This document shows positions 1-11,351 of a stretch of DNA of 64,000 bases, in pieces. This stretch comes from Citrus sinensis. Its lineage: Eukaryota > Streptophyta > Magnoliopsida > Sapindales > Rutaceae. The DNA lies in assembly GCF_022201045.2 (NCBI RefSeq), contig NC_068559.1, positions 3,074,501 to 3,138,500 of the forward strand, given 5' to 3'. Position 1 is the first letter of the stretch; every line of letters starts with the position of its first letter. A program made the position numbers and the translations under genes. The notes below the pieces were generated by a model. That model was not told the origin of the DNA and ran no database searches. It saw nothing but the letters and a program-made list of their open reading frames with translations.

Positions 1-99
1 CTTTTGTGTGCAGTTCCTTTCTTTTCTATTTGTTTCTGTCAAATCACTTTTACTTTGTTTCTGATTGAGTTCGAAATTCATTCTTTAAAGGACAAGATC

Positions 100-640
100 A
101 GTGTGGGGAAGTTTCTTGGGGTGTAGAATTAGGATTAATCAATTCTAATTCCTAACATTTTTCCTTCGTGAGCGTTTTTTCTCAGTCAGTTTCAAAAAGG
201 GAGAGCCTTAAGTCTTAAGCATCCTTTAGACCTGGACACCAAAAAGAAGAAAAAAGAAATTTATCACCTAAGGGTTCAATGATCCAATTACATTACTGAA
301 AGTATGACTTGTCGTTCGAATAAAATCTTTCTAGATGCACAGTTAAAATTAACCAGTCATGAAAGTAATTTAGAAACAACACGAGTTCATTCAACACAAG
401 CTTTCTCCTAAAAACACACCCACATCCTAAATATTCAATTTGTTGAGCATTTGAGCAAAGTAATATAGAAGACATAGTATACATAAGACATAGGCATCAT
501 TTCCGAATTATCCATCAGCAGTACATAACCACATCTTTAACAAAAACTCAAGCAGCAGCTTGAGGACTTTGGAAAGCCTTCAGGGACACTGCTAAGCTGT
601 AAAATACAGTAATATTAATTAAGCTGGTCACCAGACTCTG
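100..640. repeat. Duplicated flank block, copy 1
   Basis: This gene-poor stretch closely matches 5210-5730 in order and wording (for example the cttcgtgagcg / cttcgtgggcg start, the shared agtcttaagcat segment and the shared taagctggtcaccagactct segment). A weaker third copy lies near 6430-6620. The match resumes beyond a transposon at 913 and again from about 1441 (with 5755 onward), so a block holding a DUF674 copy and its downstream flank was duplicated. I see no coding exon here; the short open frames are not supported by any family. Confidence 0.7.
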
Positions 641-672
641 TTTACTCCCAATAAAAATATTTGGTATAGTTT

Positions 673-898
673 TTTTTTTTTTTAATTTTTGACCACGAGA
701 TATCCTGGAGAGGGCAACAACTGTGGGAGGCACCTTTAAGCCTGTACCACAACCTAGATTAGAAGTCCCCGCTCAAATCGAGAGGCACAGGTTCTCCCAA
801 CAAATGCGACTTCCCTGCGATTCGAACTAGGGAGCAAACCTAGTCAAGTCACTTAAGAGAACTCCATTACCAGTGGAGCCAACACTTTGTTGGTTATT
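673..898 (-). mobile_element. SINE (tRNA-derived) with target duplication
   Basis: The insertion is bounded by the direct repeat ATTTGGTATAGTTT at 659-672 and 899-912. Read on the minus strand it starts with a tRNA-like head: an A-box-like TGGCTCCACTGGT and a B-box-like GTTCGAATCGC, and it ends in an oligo-A tail (the T run at 671-683 on plus). About 226 bp, typical of plant SINEs. The paralogous block at 5705-5740 has the same flanking sequence with no insertion, which is an empty site. Confidence 0.8.
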
Positions 899-1011
899 AT
901 TTGGTATAGTTTAATTTGCAGGGTAGTTTTGAGTTCCCCATGCAAATTCTCAACATTAAATATTTTTAATGAAATGTAAGTTCCTAAGACCAGAACTGAT
1001 TATCAACATAC

Positions 1012-1592
1012 CTCATCAAGGCCAAAATTGACAACTTTCTCCTCAAGTGAACCCAACTCTCTACTATTAAACTTGTTAAGGAAAGTGATGCAAGAAATAG
1101 CGGACATGGGCGTCACCTCAATTATCCATCACCATGCAAGCGACCGCCTCTTTAACAAACCCTCTCTCAGGCTCAGCCACGGCAGCCGCAGCGCTTGCAC
1201 CCTCCGCGGGATAAACAAAAGCAATCCCACTGTTCATTCTCATATTGCAACTAGGACAAGACCTGTTTGGAGCATCAGCAGCATGAAAGTGACGACTATA
1301 ACCAACATTAGAGCACGTGCAAAATTTCCTAGCATTTGGTACAACATTTTTATCATCAGAAAGCAAAAGAGTGATTTCAGTGGGACATATTGGAGATTTG
1401 GGATTAGCACTAAGTTCTTGTTTTGGTTTGATTGCATGTAGGATCAAGTGCTTGTTCTTCACAAGCTTAACTATAGAGCCAATGGGCAGTGAGAAAATCT
1501 AGAAAAGGAAATCTACAAAGTCTTTGCCAGCTTCTGCGAAAAGCGATTTCTGAACCTATAAGAAGCTTCAAACTCAGTTTGGAGGCTGCCAT
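1012..1592 (-). pseudogene. DUF674 pseudogene, exon 1
   Basis: The start region (ATG at 1592, MAASKLSLKLLI) and later segments match the intact paralogues at 6984-7822 and 17965-18979: a central part with a CPSC cysteine pair, then VKEAVACMVMDN and the LGSLEEKVVNFGLDE end followed by a GAG|GTATG splice donor at 1012/1011. The frame is lost soon after the start, a middle segment around the conserved GCLSDLY region is missing, and a 2-nt loss after VMDN shifts the frame again. No terminal exon was recognised downstream. A dead gene copy; function of DUF674 proteins is not established. Confidence 0.8.
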
Positions 1593-3051
1593 GGCTAATT
1601 GTTCTAGGTTGTATGTAGTAGAGAAATTGTTACCAATATTCAGGCGTAGATTCACTCAAATACTTAAAATGATAAAAAATTCTCAAGATATTATGAGAAA
1701 TCTGGATTTATTAAAGAATATTGAAAAAAAAAAAACAGAGAGAGAGACTATAGTTTTTATTAATTATAATATAATAATAATAACACAAAGTAAATTATTC
1801 TTCTTCTTCATAGTAATTGATCCCACATGATGCTAATCATGCATGGACACTTGCAAACAGAACTATATAAAACTTACGCGTATATATATGTGTTTATATA
1901 CATATACTCTATATGTCAGAACTCTGTATGAATCTACAATCTTCTGATGGGATTTTTGAATTCCCAACAACCTTCTTCCTTGCCATATACTTTCAATTAC
2001 ACCGCATTTCGCCTTTTATATTTGAGAAATAGTGGATCGCATATCATTAAATGGTCAAAAAGTAATTTCCTCATCCAATCGAAGAGATCTCATCTGCATT
2101 GGTTCAATTGATTGTCCAGATTGGATAATAATTTGATCCTAGATATAAATTTGATCATATTAATGAATTAAATGTGTATTGAATTATTCTAGTTATGAAT
2201 CTCTTTGTCAAGAGGAACCACCAAGAATTAATTCATAATTAAAGCTTATTTCGAAAACAGATGAACCTTTTAGAATTCTCCTTGTTTTACAATTTTAATG
2301 TCATTCGTGATCATCACTGAATATCAAAATCCTGTTTTCATCATCATATATTCATATTAATTAGTTGTTGTAAAGAAATAAATAAATAAATAAATAAATA
2401 AGAACTAAAAACTAAAAAGGGTCCACGCTTTCCTAAATCCGTAACTTAGGAAAGGAGCCGTATGTAATTTTCCCAATACTTGACTCCACTAGTTCCATTA
2501 GCAATGTATAACTTGACCATCGGTGATTTATTTTCGAAGCTGTAGAGAGTGATATTTACAAATTATAATTGTTCCATAATATCGAACACAGTTTAGCAAT
2601 TTGGTCTTTCTAATGATAATTATTAGAATGTTTTCACAGCCTAATTTACAAGCTATCAAGACTAATCACCATGGATGAGGAAGATTTTTGCCGACTGCCA
2701 ATGTTGGGTTCCCTCTGGGAGTTCTAGTAATTTACGATGTTTAAGAAAAGTGGAAACGAGCAATTAAAAACCGGAAATCTACGTGTTCATTGATTAGAGT
2801 ATGAGTAAAGAACTGGAAAATGATCGTGTTACGCTCAATTGACCCCATCATCTTCTCAGAAAGTGAAAAAATAAATAAAGTTTAAGCATAATATATTAAC
2901 ATCATTAATTCATCACATACTTTTGTAACGTCAAGAACAATGCACAAACACGAAATATGTACTAGGTTTATTATGAACAAACCTAACGGATATATAATGA
3001 CAACTTATAGCTATCATGACACCACAGTTGTTTTTATGAGTCATATCATTT
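1593..3051. other. Intergenic, no gene seen
   Basis: AT-rich spacer between two DUF674 copies. It holds a (TA)/(CA)-rich patch near 1880-1905 and an (AATA)n tract at about 2376-2402. No open frame with family similarity, no RNA gene and no clear transposon ends were recognised. Confidence 0.5.
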
Positions 3052-3880
3052 TCAACCCAAAAACTTTTTCTTCATAACGAAGGAAGAAGGTTCATTTGTT
3101 TGCATTGAAGCATTCAACAGCTCCAAAACCTGAGAGGTATGAAAACCAATCTTTATTTAGCCCAAAATAGATACATTAGTACGTAGCTTATGCTTTCAAA
3201 TTGAAAAGTTGAGATAATGAAGTCAAAATTCAATCGAGTAAAAGATACCAGAGACTAACTCCTTACCTCATCCGGGCCAATATCGACAACTCTCTCCTCC
3301 AGGGCACCAATATCCTTGATTTTGCCCTGTAGCAGGCCAGTAGCAGATATTACTGACGCTGGTGTCACTGATAAATCATCAGTTACCATGTAAAAAACAG
3401 ATTTCTGCACAATCTGCGAAGCTATGTTCAATTTCGTCATCTTTTCATGAGTCTGAGGATGAGAACATTGGGGACACCTGGTGTTAACTTGAGTTGTCAC
3501 ATACAAGTGATTGTTTCCACAACCGTACAACTTTCTCTCCACAGGTCCAGGTCGCGGACAAGCTTGGGGCTGCAAGAGCAGAGACGCTTTCCCCCATTTT
3601 AGAAGGGGTTTCAAGAGCTCAGTTTTGGTTTGGTGGTTTATTGGATGATCATCAGTCAGGTTTTCAAGACTCTTGTATATGTTTCCCGTGCAGCCACTTG
3701 AACCAGCATCCATGACGAGCCTGGCGACACTACCAAGTGGCATGTAAAGGACATTGAACAGGATATTCACAAAATCTTAGCTTCGGCAAACAAGACCTTG
3801 TTTGCTCGTTTATCAATCATTAACTTCAATTTCACCTTCGTTGTTTCAGTATTTGATGTTGATGTTGTTGCCATTGCCAT
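3052..3880 (-). pseudogene. DUF674 gene copy with one frameshift
   Basis: Two exons: 3267-3880 (ATG at 3880, or 3874) and 3052-3129, with an intron of 137 bp that has a GTAAGG donor and a CTCAG acceptor. The terminal exon reads VLELLNASMQTN and ends in TGA at 3052. The N-terminus carries an unusual Thr/Ser-rich leader (MAMATTSTSNTETTK) before the family KVKLKLMIDK start. One base appears to be missing near 3775, where the family reads AKDFV and this copy reads AKILstop; the rest (about 170 codons, with a CPQC motif) stays open. It is therefore either a very recent pseudogene or a functional gene with a base-call error. It is the most diverged of the near-full copies. Confidence 0.7.
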
Positions 3881-5209
3881 GGTTGACGTTTCTGAAGAAA
3901 AACAAATAGACAATTAATTAAATATCACTTGCATATTATACGTGGATTACTTACTCTCGTTAGGATGCGAAAGTGCTTCCTAATTAAAGTCACTTTCCGA
4001 GAGTAAAACAAAGTGCGGGCATGCACTAGTAATGGACGGCCGAAAGATGGATATATAACGTGGGCACTGGGCCTTGTAATTATTTTGTTCCATTTAGCTT
4101 TTGGGAGGCTTTCTGTGCGGGCGGTACTGTTTTACAAAATTATTGAAATGCTTTTAATCGAAACGTGATTTGCAAATTTTTACCTTAACAACGTACGAAA
4201 GCTGCTAAGAAAGTGACTGTTACGGCGTTCTTTTTATGACTTTTGTGATTGCCTATTGTGCTGGCTTCCGGTGATTTGTCCTGCCTTTCTTTTTTGTTTC
4301 ACTTTATTTTATTTGTTACCATTGCTTCCTTTGTCTTCCTTTGTCTTGCTTTTGTCGATCGATTGCTGTCTTTTACTTTGATTGATTTCGCCGACTCTTG
4401 CTTTTGTTGCTTTTGTTCTGCGTCAGCTTGCTTATCGAAAAAGAACACCAAGAATTTCCAAAACAAAGCTTCTTTTGCAAGTCACCTTGTTTTAACGGAA
4501 CACAGTTTTAATTAATTCACTGAATATCAAAATCGTGTTTATTTTAATTTCCCGAACCCTGCTTCCATTTTTCCAATTTATTTCGTGGAACAACCTAATA
4601 ATTGGACCATCATACATACTGTTCTTCAACATTGATGTGTGACTACCAGGTTCTTTTCCCGATTTTGTTTCATTGTTTGTATATTATGTTTGTTAGCGGA
4701 GTTTGAATTAAATCTTGGTAATGGAATATTATCCAACCAAAACAGATTTTCTCATGATCTGAACTTTTAAGTTTTAAATATAAAATTATTATAATTAACA
4801 AATCGTGAATGGTAGCACAACTATTAACCATTGTAAATTAATATCAAAGAGTGTCATAATTTTGCGTTTTCAAGTGTTCCTTCATTTTTTGCTAAAACAC
4901 CAAGAAGTGTGATACTAAATTATTTTTACTTATTAGATTTACTAAAAGAACAATTAAAAAAAACAATAAAGAGCACACTTGAAATAATTGCAATCCCACC
5001 CCAAAGGAGTTCAAAATATCAAAATGATGGAGCATTAAATAAAAAGGCAAATTAAAATATGATAACTAAATATTGTCTGCCAATTCTGGAGGAATGTGTG
5101 AAGCTGACATGGATTCTGATTTTGCAAATTAATTGCCAAAATTCATTTTAATTAATTGCTGAATTGTTACTGATTTTGCTAAATCTTTTAAGAAAGAACA
5201 CTTTAACTA
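3881..5209. other. Intergenic, upstream of DUF674 copy
   Basis: Contains whatever promoter the 3880 copy had; no convincing TATA box was picked. The sequence is AT-rich, with no supported ORF, RNA gene or bounded transposon. A T-rich coding-like stretch at 4249-4515 is low-complexity and not credible as a gene. Confidence 0.45.
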
Positions 5210-6060
5210 TGTTTTTTTCTTCGTGGGCGTTTTTTCTCAGTCAGTTTCAAAAAGGGAGAGTCTTAAGTCTTAAGCATATCCTTTAGACCTCGACACCAAA
5301 ATGAAGAAAAAAGAAAAAGAAATTCATCACCCAAAGGTTCGATGATGCAATTACTTTATAGAAAGTATGACTTGTCTCTTGAATAAAATCTTTCCAGAGT
5401 GCACAGCTAAAATTAACCCATCATGAAAGTAATCTGGAAACAATACGAGTTGATTCAACATATGCTTTCTCGTAAAAACACGCCCACATCCTTAATATTC
5501 AATTTGTTGAGCAAAGTAATAGAAGACATAGTATGCATAAGACACAGGCATCATTTCCGAATTATCCAACAGAACGTACAAAACCACACCTTGAACAAAA
5601 TCTAAAGCAGCAGCTTGAGGACTTCGGAAAGCCTACGGAGACATTGCTAAGCTGTAAAATACAGTAATATTAATTAAGCTGGTCACCAGACTCTCTTTAC
5701 TCCGAATAAATATATTGGTATAGTTTAATTTGCAATGCTTTGATAAACATCATCAAGTGTTTGTTCTTCACAAGCTTAACGATAAACTGATAAAGCCAAT
5801 GGGCAGTGAGAAAATCTAGGGAAGGAGATCTACAGAGTCTTTGCCAGCTTCTGCAAAAAGCGCTTTCTGAACCTTCGTGTCAATAAGAAGCTTCAAACTC
5901 AGTTTGGAGGCTGCCACGGCTAATTGTTCTAGTTTGCATGAAGTAGAGAAAATGTTACCAATGTTCAGGCCTAGATTCACTCAAATAGTTAAAATGATCC
6001 AAAATTCTCAAGTTATTGTGAGAAATCTGGATTTATTAAAGAATATTTAGAGAGAGAGGG
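5210..6060. repeat. Duplicated flank block, copy 2
   Basis: Paralogue of 100-640 plus 1441-1720, but with the interval corresponding to about 913-1440 removed, so flank sequence runs almost directly into a DUF674 5-prime end. It lacks the SINE present in copy 1 and thus preserves the empty insertion site around 5712-5735. Confidence 0.7.
5755..5945 (-). pseudogene. DUF674 5-prime fragment
   Basis: Minus-strand remains of the first part of DUF674 exon 1, nearly the same as the start of the 1012-1592 copy. The initiator is GTG here (GCCGTGGCAGCC where the sister copy has GCCATGGCAGCC), and the fragment stops after the SLPIGS/KLV-like region. The central domain, the splice donor and the terminal exon are absent. 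Non-functional. Confidence 0.7.
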
Positions 6061-6983
6061 ACTCATACTCCTAGTATCCTGCTAGAAGTTAAAAACCTCC
6101 AAATTTTTCTTTAGAAAAAAATAATAATAAATGAAGCAACTTCAAATGTCAATAATTTTTTTAAGGAAAATAGACTAGATTTAATGTTTGATATTGAGAA
6201 AAATACATCACAAAGTCAATTCGACAGCCATGCTGGTTTTGCTAATTAATAGCCAAAATTCATTTTGATTTATTGCTGAACCTTCAAAGTTAGAATTCTT
6301 ATTTCTTAACCTTCTCTCATCTTGAGCGTTACTGCAAATGCATCTAGAATTCACTCTGTAAACTGCTGCACGGTGAAAGTAAGATCATTACCTGATCCCC
6401 ACTGAATTCTCTGAAATTAGCCAAGGACTCAACATGCTAAATGATGAAAGTCTGAAGTTTTAAGCATCCTTCAGAGCACGACACCAAAAAAATTTTTTTA
6501 AAAAAAATGAATTCATCACCTAATGTTCGATAATGAAATTACCTAACAAAAAGTAAGACTCTTATCGCGAATAAAATCTTGCTACATGCACAATTGAAAA
6601 AAACCAATCATGAAAGTAAATAGGAAACATGAGTTCGACATCTGCATTCATTAAGGACTCCATAGTGTCGCCATAACATCACATACACACTTAAAACATT
6701 CACAACTTTTAGGTCATACACAAGCCTCTCATCCCATCGATGCTCCTAAAGCACTCCCACGTCCTTTACATTCAATTTGTTGAGCATTGATCAAAGTAAC
6801 AGAACACCGATCAGCTCAGCTGCCGGCGGCAACTTTTATGACAAACAGAGCACTAAAAACAACACTACACAATTTTTTATTCATTTTAAAAAACTAGATG
6901 TAATAACAGAACAGAATAATACAGAGCATACTAGAAATATATACCATCCAAAGCAGTTCAAAGAAAGTTACTGTCTTGAAATC
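6061..6983. other. Intergenic, with weak third flank copy
   Basis: Downstream flank of the intact DUF674 gene. Around 6430-6620 it resembles 180-360 and 5250-5420 (GTCTGAAGTTTTAAGCATCC and the following accaaaa segment), suggesting that each DUF674 copy carries the same ancestral 3-prime flank. No gene was recognised. Confidence 0.5.
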
Positions 6984-7822
6984 TCAAGCTCCCTTGTTCC
7001 CAAGGAAAACACTTGTCAAAACATTCTTGCATTCCATAGATGCCTTAAGCAGCTTCAAACCCTAACCAATTCCCACGAAGAAATTAAAAAAAAAATCAGA
7101 TAACTAAACCCATTATCCACCAAAAAAAAAAGGAAAAAAATACAAATGGAAAATGATGATCAAATTACCTCATCAAGGCCAAAATTGACAACTTTCTCCT
7201 CAAGCGAACCCAAATCCCCAACATTAAACTTGTTGAGCCAAGCGATGCATGAAATAGTAGACATGGGCATCACCTCTAAATTATCCATCACCATGTAAGT
7301 GACCATATCTTTAACAAACCCTCTCTTAGTAGCCACCGCAGCCGCCGTGCTTGTGCTCGCCACTTGAGAAACAAAAGTCATCTCACTACTCATGGTCTGC
7401 CGGCAAATAGGACAGGAACTGAACGGATTATCAGCCAGATACAAGTGACGACTATAACCACTGAAGGTACTTTCAATCCTAGAGCACGTGAAAAATTTCA
7501 GAGGCTTCGATTCATAGCTATTGTTATCAGGCAGCAAAAGAGGAATTTCAGTGAGGGATTTGGGAAATTTGGGATTCAGCACCGAGTTCTTGTCTTGGTT
7601 TGGCTGCATGTAGGTTTCACTCAGAGCTTCAATGCTCTGATAAAGATCACCAAGACAGCCCGTCGTCGTCGTTTTGTTTTCCAATAGCTTAACGATTGAG
7701 CCGACGGGCAATGAGAGTATGTAGAAGAGGAAATCTACGAAGTCTTTGTTGGCTTCTGCGAAAACGACCTTGCGTTCCATTTTGTTGATTAGAAGCTTCA
7801 GAGTTACCTTTGGGGTTGCCAT
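6984..7822 (-). CDS. DUF674 family protein (intact, two exons)
   Basis: Exons 7169-7822 and 6984-7061; the 107-bp intron has a GTAATT donor and a TTAG acceptor in phase 0. The product is 243 residues. It begins MATPKVTLKLLINK, with the family block KVVFAEANKDFVDFLFY at about 18-34 and a hydrophobic SLPVGSIVKLL, then a Cys-containing GCLGDLYQSIE, a TCSR...SCPICRQTM zinc-ribbon-like cysteine set, the VTYMVMDNLEVMPMSTIS block, and LGSLEEKVVNFGLDE at the exon end. The terminal exon encodes GLKLLKASMECKNVLTSVFL. PF05056 proteins are plant-specific with no established biochemical role. It has one repeat of the domain; many relatives are longer with two. Neighbours are decayed paralogues, so this is one of the few survivors of a tandem array. 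Confidence 0.85.
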
Positions 7823-8063
7823 GCCTTGTGCTTCTGTGTGTCACTTTCAATCTGTATTATTATTCCGCATATATTACATTGAGGGAGGTTAGAGATTTAT
7901 AAGCAAAGTTAGAATGCTGCTGCTGGCTGCAAGCCTGTTGGGCGGTAGTTTTTTATGGTCAACGCACTTGACTTTAGAAAAATTACAATTTTGACACATA
8001 GGTCTATAAATTTAGGATGAAACCTACGAGTTTTGCTTCTGCGACACTTAAGTCCTTTCTCAT

Positions 8064-9038
8064 TAGGGATGGCAATGGGGAGGGGAGGGGAGGGGATCAA
8101 TCTCCCTGTATTCATCCCGATATTTTGTGTGTGTCCTCGTCCCCTCCCCGTCCCCGTTAGAATTGCTTGAAAAAATTCACATCCTCTCTCCGAATAATAA
8201 CAGGGAATCCCTGAGGATCCCCGATCATCGAATAACTAATATTTTTTTTTTGATTTTGAGTTATTCATATTAAAATAAAAAATTCAAATAAAAGTAAAGT
8301 TCAAAATATATCTTACATTAATATCTATTACAAAAGTCACATATATTAAATTAGTAAGTAATGCAGCATGCAAGGGATACAAATTTCTTTTACAAACTAT
8401 CATGAATAAATTAATAGTCTAATACAAAATTGTTACAAATAAAATCGAATTTAGATTCAAAATTAAATTTTTCAATGGTGGCATGGACATTTTATAAATG
8501 TGGACTATTTCTTTTACAACACAATAGTTAAATCGGAGCAAATCAAGAGCAAATATTAGATTAGATTGGATTAGATATTAAAATTGTGATTCGCTGTGGG
8601 CAATTATAACATCTAAAAATAAATAAAAAATAGATTTAAGTTTAAAATATTTAAAGAATATTAAAATTAAAAAATTTTGGACTAATAGAATCTATTCGAT
8701 CTTTTTAATGTCCTAAATAAAAATTTAGGACTTTAATTAATTAATTAGGCTTAAAAATTTAATAATATAAATATTTTGATATTTTTTATTTTTATCAATA
8801 TTTATAATTTAAATTTTATTATTTATTTACTAGTAATTTTAAAAAATTAAAATAAAAAAATGAGTAGGGGATAGGGATTCCACCTCATCTTCGGCCTCTC
8901 CCTAAATAAAAAATTAGGTAAAAAAATTTCTAAACCTCTTTTCTAAATAAAAAATTAAATGTGAAATTATGTTCATACCCACTTCGAATGGAAAAAAATC
9001 CGGAGAGTACCCGTCCCTGGGAATTTTTGTCATCCATA
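8064..9038. mobile_element. Non-autonomous hAT-type element A
   Basis: Bounded by the 8-bp direct repeat TTTCTCAT (8056-8063 and 9039-9046). Ends are inverted: TAGGGATGGCAA on the left and TATGGATGACAA read inward from the right. The 8-bp duplication and short ends fit the hAT superfamily. The interior is AT-rich without a transposase. Just inside the left end is GGGGAGGGGAGGGGAGGGG (8077-8095), four G4 runs with one-base spacers, with C-rich sequence following. It lies between a DUF674 gene and the gag-like gene. Confidence 0.85.
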
Positions 9039-9148
9039 TTTCTCATTAATAAAATTGGGTAATGGCACTCATAGCCTCTCGCTCATTTCCTCCTCTCTCT
9101 AACTGATCACGCCATCACGGAACCAAAAAATTTGAGCACGCTGCGACA

Positions 9149-9898
9149 ATGGCAAGTGGATCGCTCTCTGATCTAGTATACCCAGAGCTCAAAACGACAG
9201 GTCGTCTCGAGCTCGGCAGCATGGCCACCGCCTTCCGCATTTGGAGGCACAAACTGGACTTCGTCCTCGCCGACAAAAAACTCAAGTACGTCTTCACCGA
9301 CCCCATCCCCGACAAAGAAAAAGACCCATTTGCCCACATCGACGACGACTCGAAAGCTCAGGGCATCATCCTTTTCCGTCTCGATGACTCCTCACGTCTG
9401 CACCACTACGAACGTCACGACTCGGCCAAGTCTTTGTTAGATGCCCTAACTTCTGCTTCCACTCAACCCTCGATGACGAGGCGGATGATATTGCTGCGGC
9501 AGTATCTGGGCCGCAAGATGTTTGATGACATGCCTGTGAGGGAACATGTTTTGAATATGAGGGCTATGGCTAAGGAGTTGGAGTTGGAGGGGGTTAAGAT
9601 TCCGGACGAGTTTCAAGCTGTTGTTTTGATTAACAATTTGCCGGATTCATGGGAGGATGCTGTTGAGAGGATGGTGGTGAGTATTGATTCGGATGCCAAG
9701 GAGTTGAGTTTGGAAGATGTGGAGGATAAAGTGAGAGCAATTGGAGGATGGAAAGAGTATCGTAAGGCAAGTCCTGAGGATTATGACGACGATGATGATG
9801 GTGCTAGAAGTGCTAAGAGTTCTAGAAGAGGATCCTTTAGAGGGAACTGTCATGGCTGTGGAGAGTTCGGCCATCGCAAATCTAATTGTCCCAATTAG
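9149..9898 (+). CDS. Gag-derived gene (Retrotran_gag_2/UBN2-like) with zinc knuckle
   Basis: A single uninterrupted 249-residue ORF. Residues about 25-205 resemble the Copia-type gag domain found in plants (a FRIWRHKLDFVL-type start, SAKSLLDALTS, the VLNMRAMAKELELEG linker, VVLINNLPDSWEDAV). It ends with an acidic DDDDDG stretch and one CCHC knuckle, CHGCGEFGHRKSNC, close to the C-terminus. There is no protease, integrase or reverse transcriptase downstream. The 5-prime half is much more GC-rich than its surroundings. A diverged paralogue lies at 12874-13521, with resembling downstream sequence (10540-10610 and 14405-14460). It looks whole and may be a domesticated host gene rather than a live element; single knuckle-bearing gag genes of this kind are common in plants. 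RNA binding is plausible but not shown. Confidence 0.65.
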   Translation: MASGSLSDLVYPELKTTGRLELGSMATAFRIWRHKLDFVLADKKLKYVFTDPIPDKEKDPFAHIDDDSKAQGIILFRLDDSSRLHHYERHDSAKSLLDALTSASTQPSMTRRMILLRQYLGRKMFDDMPVREHVLNMRAMAKELELEGVKIPDEFQAVVLINNLPDSWEDAVERMVVSIDSDAKELSLEDVEDKVRAIGGWKEYRKASPEDYDDDDDGARSAKSSRRGSFRGNCHGCGEFGHRKSNCPN

Positions 9899-10644
9899 CT
9901 ATGAGGTATAGATGTTAAATGTATGTGTAATTTATGATCCTTTAATTATTTTTTTTGTGATTTTACACGATTGGGAGGACTATTGTGGTGTTTGATATGT
10001 TGAATGCCGTGTATGGGTTGTGCAGATAGAGCCTAGACTCGAGTAGATTCTTTGTTCTGGTTTATCAATTATGACATTCTGGGGTCATTTTATCTAGTTT
10101 GTGATGGATTGGTTCAGGTGTTAAATATTGTAATCATCATCAAGTACCAGCTGGGTAGGTAGACTGTGCAAATATGGACTCTCAAGAGTTATGGAAGAGT
10201 CGTGGAGGGAAGTTTAGATTTATTGATAAGTTTCACTATACCATGCCCATACTTCTATCTCGATATACTTATGGTAGTGATCATCCCACCACATTTTGAT
10301 AATGTTTATGTATTTTAGTGCCGATGATTGCAAGCTTAACAGACCATGGATTCTGGCCATTACTGTATTGATGATATCAGATTTAGATCCTGGCACCAAT
10401 TAACCTTTCCATACTCTTGTTACGGAATAACGTTATTAGACTTGTTGCATCTGATATGCTTTTGATCTACTTTATTGCCATATTTATTTCATTTTCATTA
10501 TTGAAGTGCTGAATATTATTTTATATGTTCTTTTGTTTCAGGGTGGTGCCTATTGGTGAAGGAGAACAACCAGACCAAGGGTACATGGTGCTTCGATCAT
10601 CTTTGGAATATATTTTGAGTACTTTACCAAAAATATTGCTTAGT
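9899..10644 (+). other. 3-prime region of the gag-like gene
   Basis: No further coding exon is obvious. A possible intron in the untranslated region runs from a GAG|GTATAG donor shortly after the stop to TTTCAG|GGTGG at about 10541. The short stretch after it (GGTGCCTATTGGTGAAGGAG) is clearly related to GATACCTACTGATGAAGGAG at about 14420, downstream of the second gag-like gene. Confidence 0.45.
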
Positions 10645-10875
10645 TAGTGTTAAGAGTACGATTATACTGAGTCAGCAGCCACGCTGGCAAGCCGTTAGCA
10701 AGTTGTTATTCAAGCGTTGCTCTGTTTAGTTATTTCCCTCTAAAAGTTTGTTAAGCTGAGCTGTATTGAGTTCACGTGTTTGTTTTATATGGAAGGTTCC
10801 AGTGAGTAGTATAAATACTTTTGTATATTGAACCAAATATAGATTAATAAGATGGTTTTAGATTCATTCTAGCTA
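10645..10875 (+). mobile_element. LTR-like fragment (possible solo LTR)
   Basis: The segment starts TGTTAAGAGTAC, has a TATAAATA box near 10810 and an AATAAGA signal near 10848, the arrangement typical of short Copia-type LTRs of plants. I could not find matching target-site duplications or a second LTR, so the borders are estimates. Treated as a fossil. Confidence 0.35.
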
Positions 10876-11351
10876 CATAATTTTCTCTGTATTTTTCCTT
10901 TGCTTTCTGAGTAAACAAACAGGAAAAGCTTCTTTAACTGTTAGAATGATTTTCAGGCTGGAAACTTTTTATTTTGAGCACAAGATGTCTTTCCTTTTTA
11001 TTTTTTTGATTGGCTTTACAAGTATATACAGCAAATTCCTTGTTGAACCTACAACCTGCAACTAACTAGTTTTGTGATATTATGTGCCTTTGTTCATCTT
11101 CAAAGTTCAAACGAGAGGGTTGTCCATTGTCCATTGTCCATCAAATTCTTCAGATCAATTTTGAAGGCGGCGCAAAGATCTTTTATTCTATTTTAATTTT
11201 GTTTGTTGAAAGAATGATTTCTGCTTTTCACAATAAAAATTGTATCGAGTGCTTTTACTGAACTTTGTTGGACAGATGAACAAAGATACCAAGCTGATCA
11301 GCAAAACAACCCAAATTTAAGCAATCAAAAAATTTATCGTTAACAGCCAAT

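Noticed and set aside
548-733. Minus-strand ORF ending KAFQSPQAAA as a DUF674 last exon
   Set aside because: Sequence does not match the LLKASL-type exon, and the frame runs through the SINE.
1028-1441. 137-codon plus-strand ORF
   Set aside because: It lies antisense to the DUF674 pseudogene and matches nothing known on that strand.
4249-4515. 88-codon ORF rich in Phe, Leu, Cys and Ser
   Set aside because: T-rich low-complexity sequence gives such frames by chance; no family match and no gene context.
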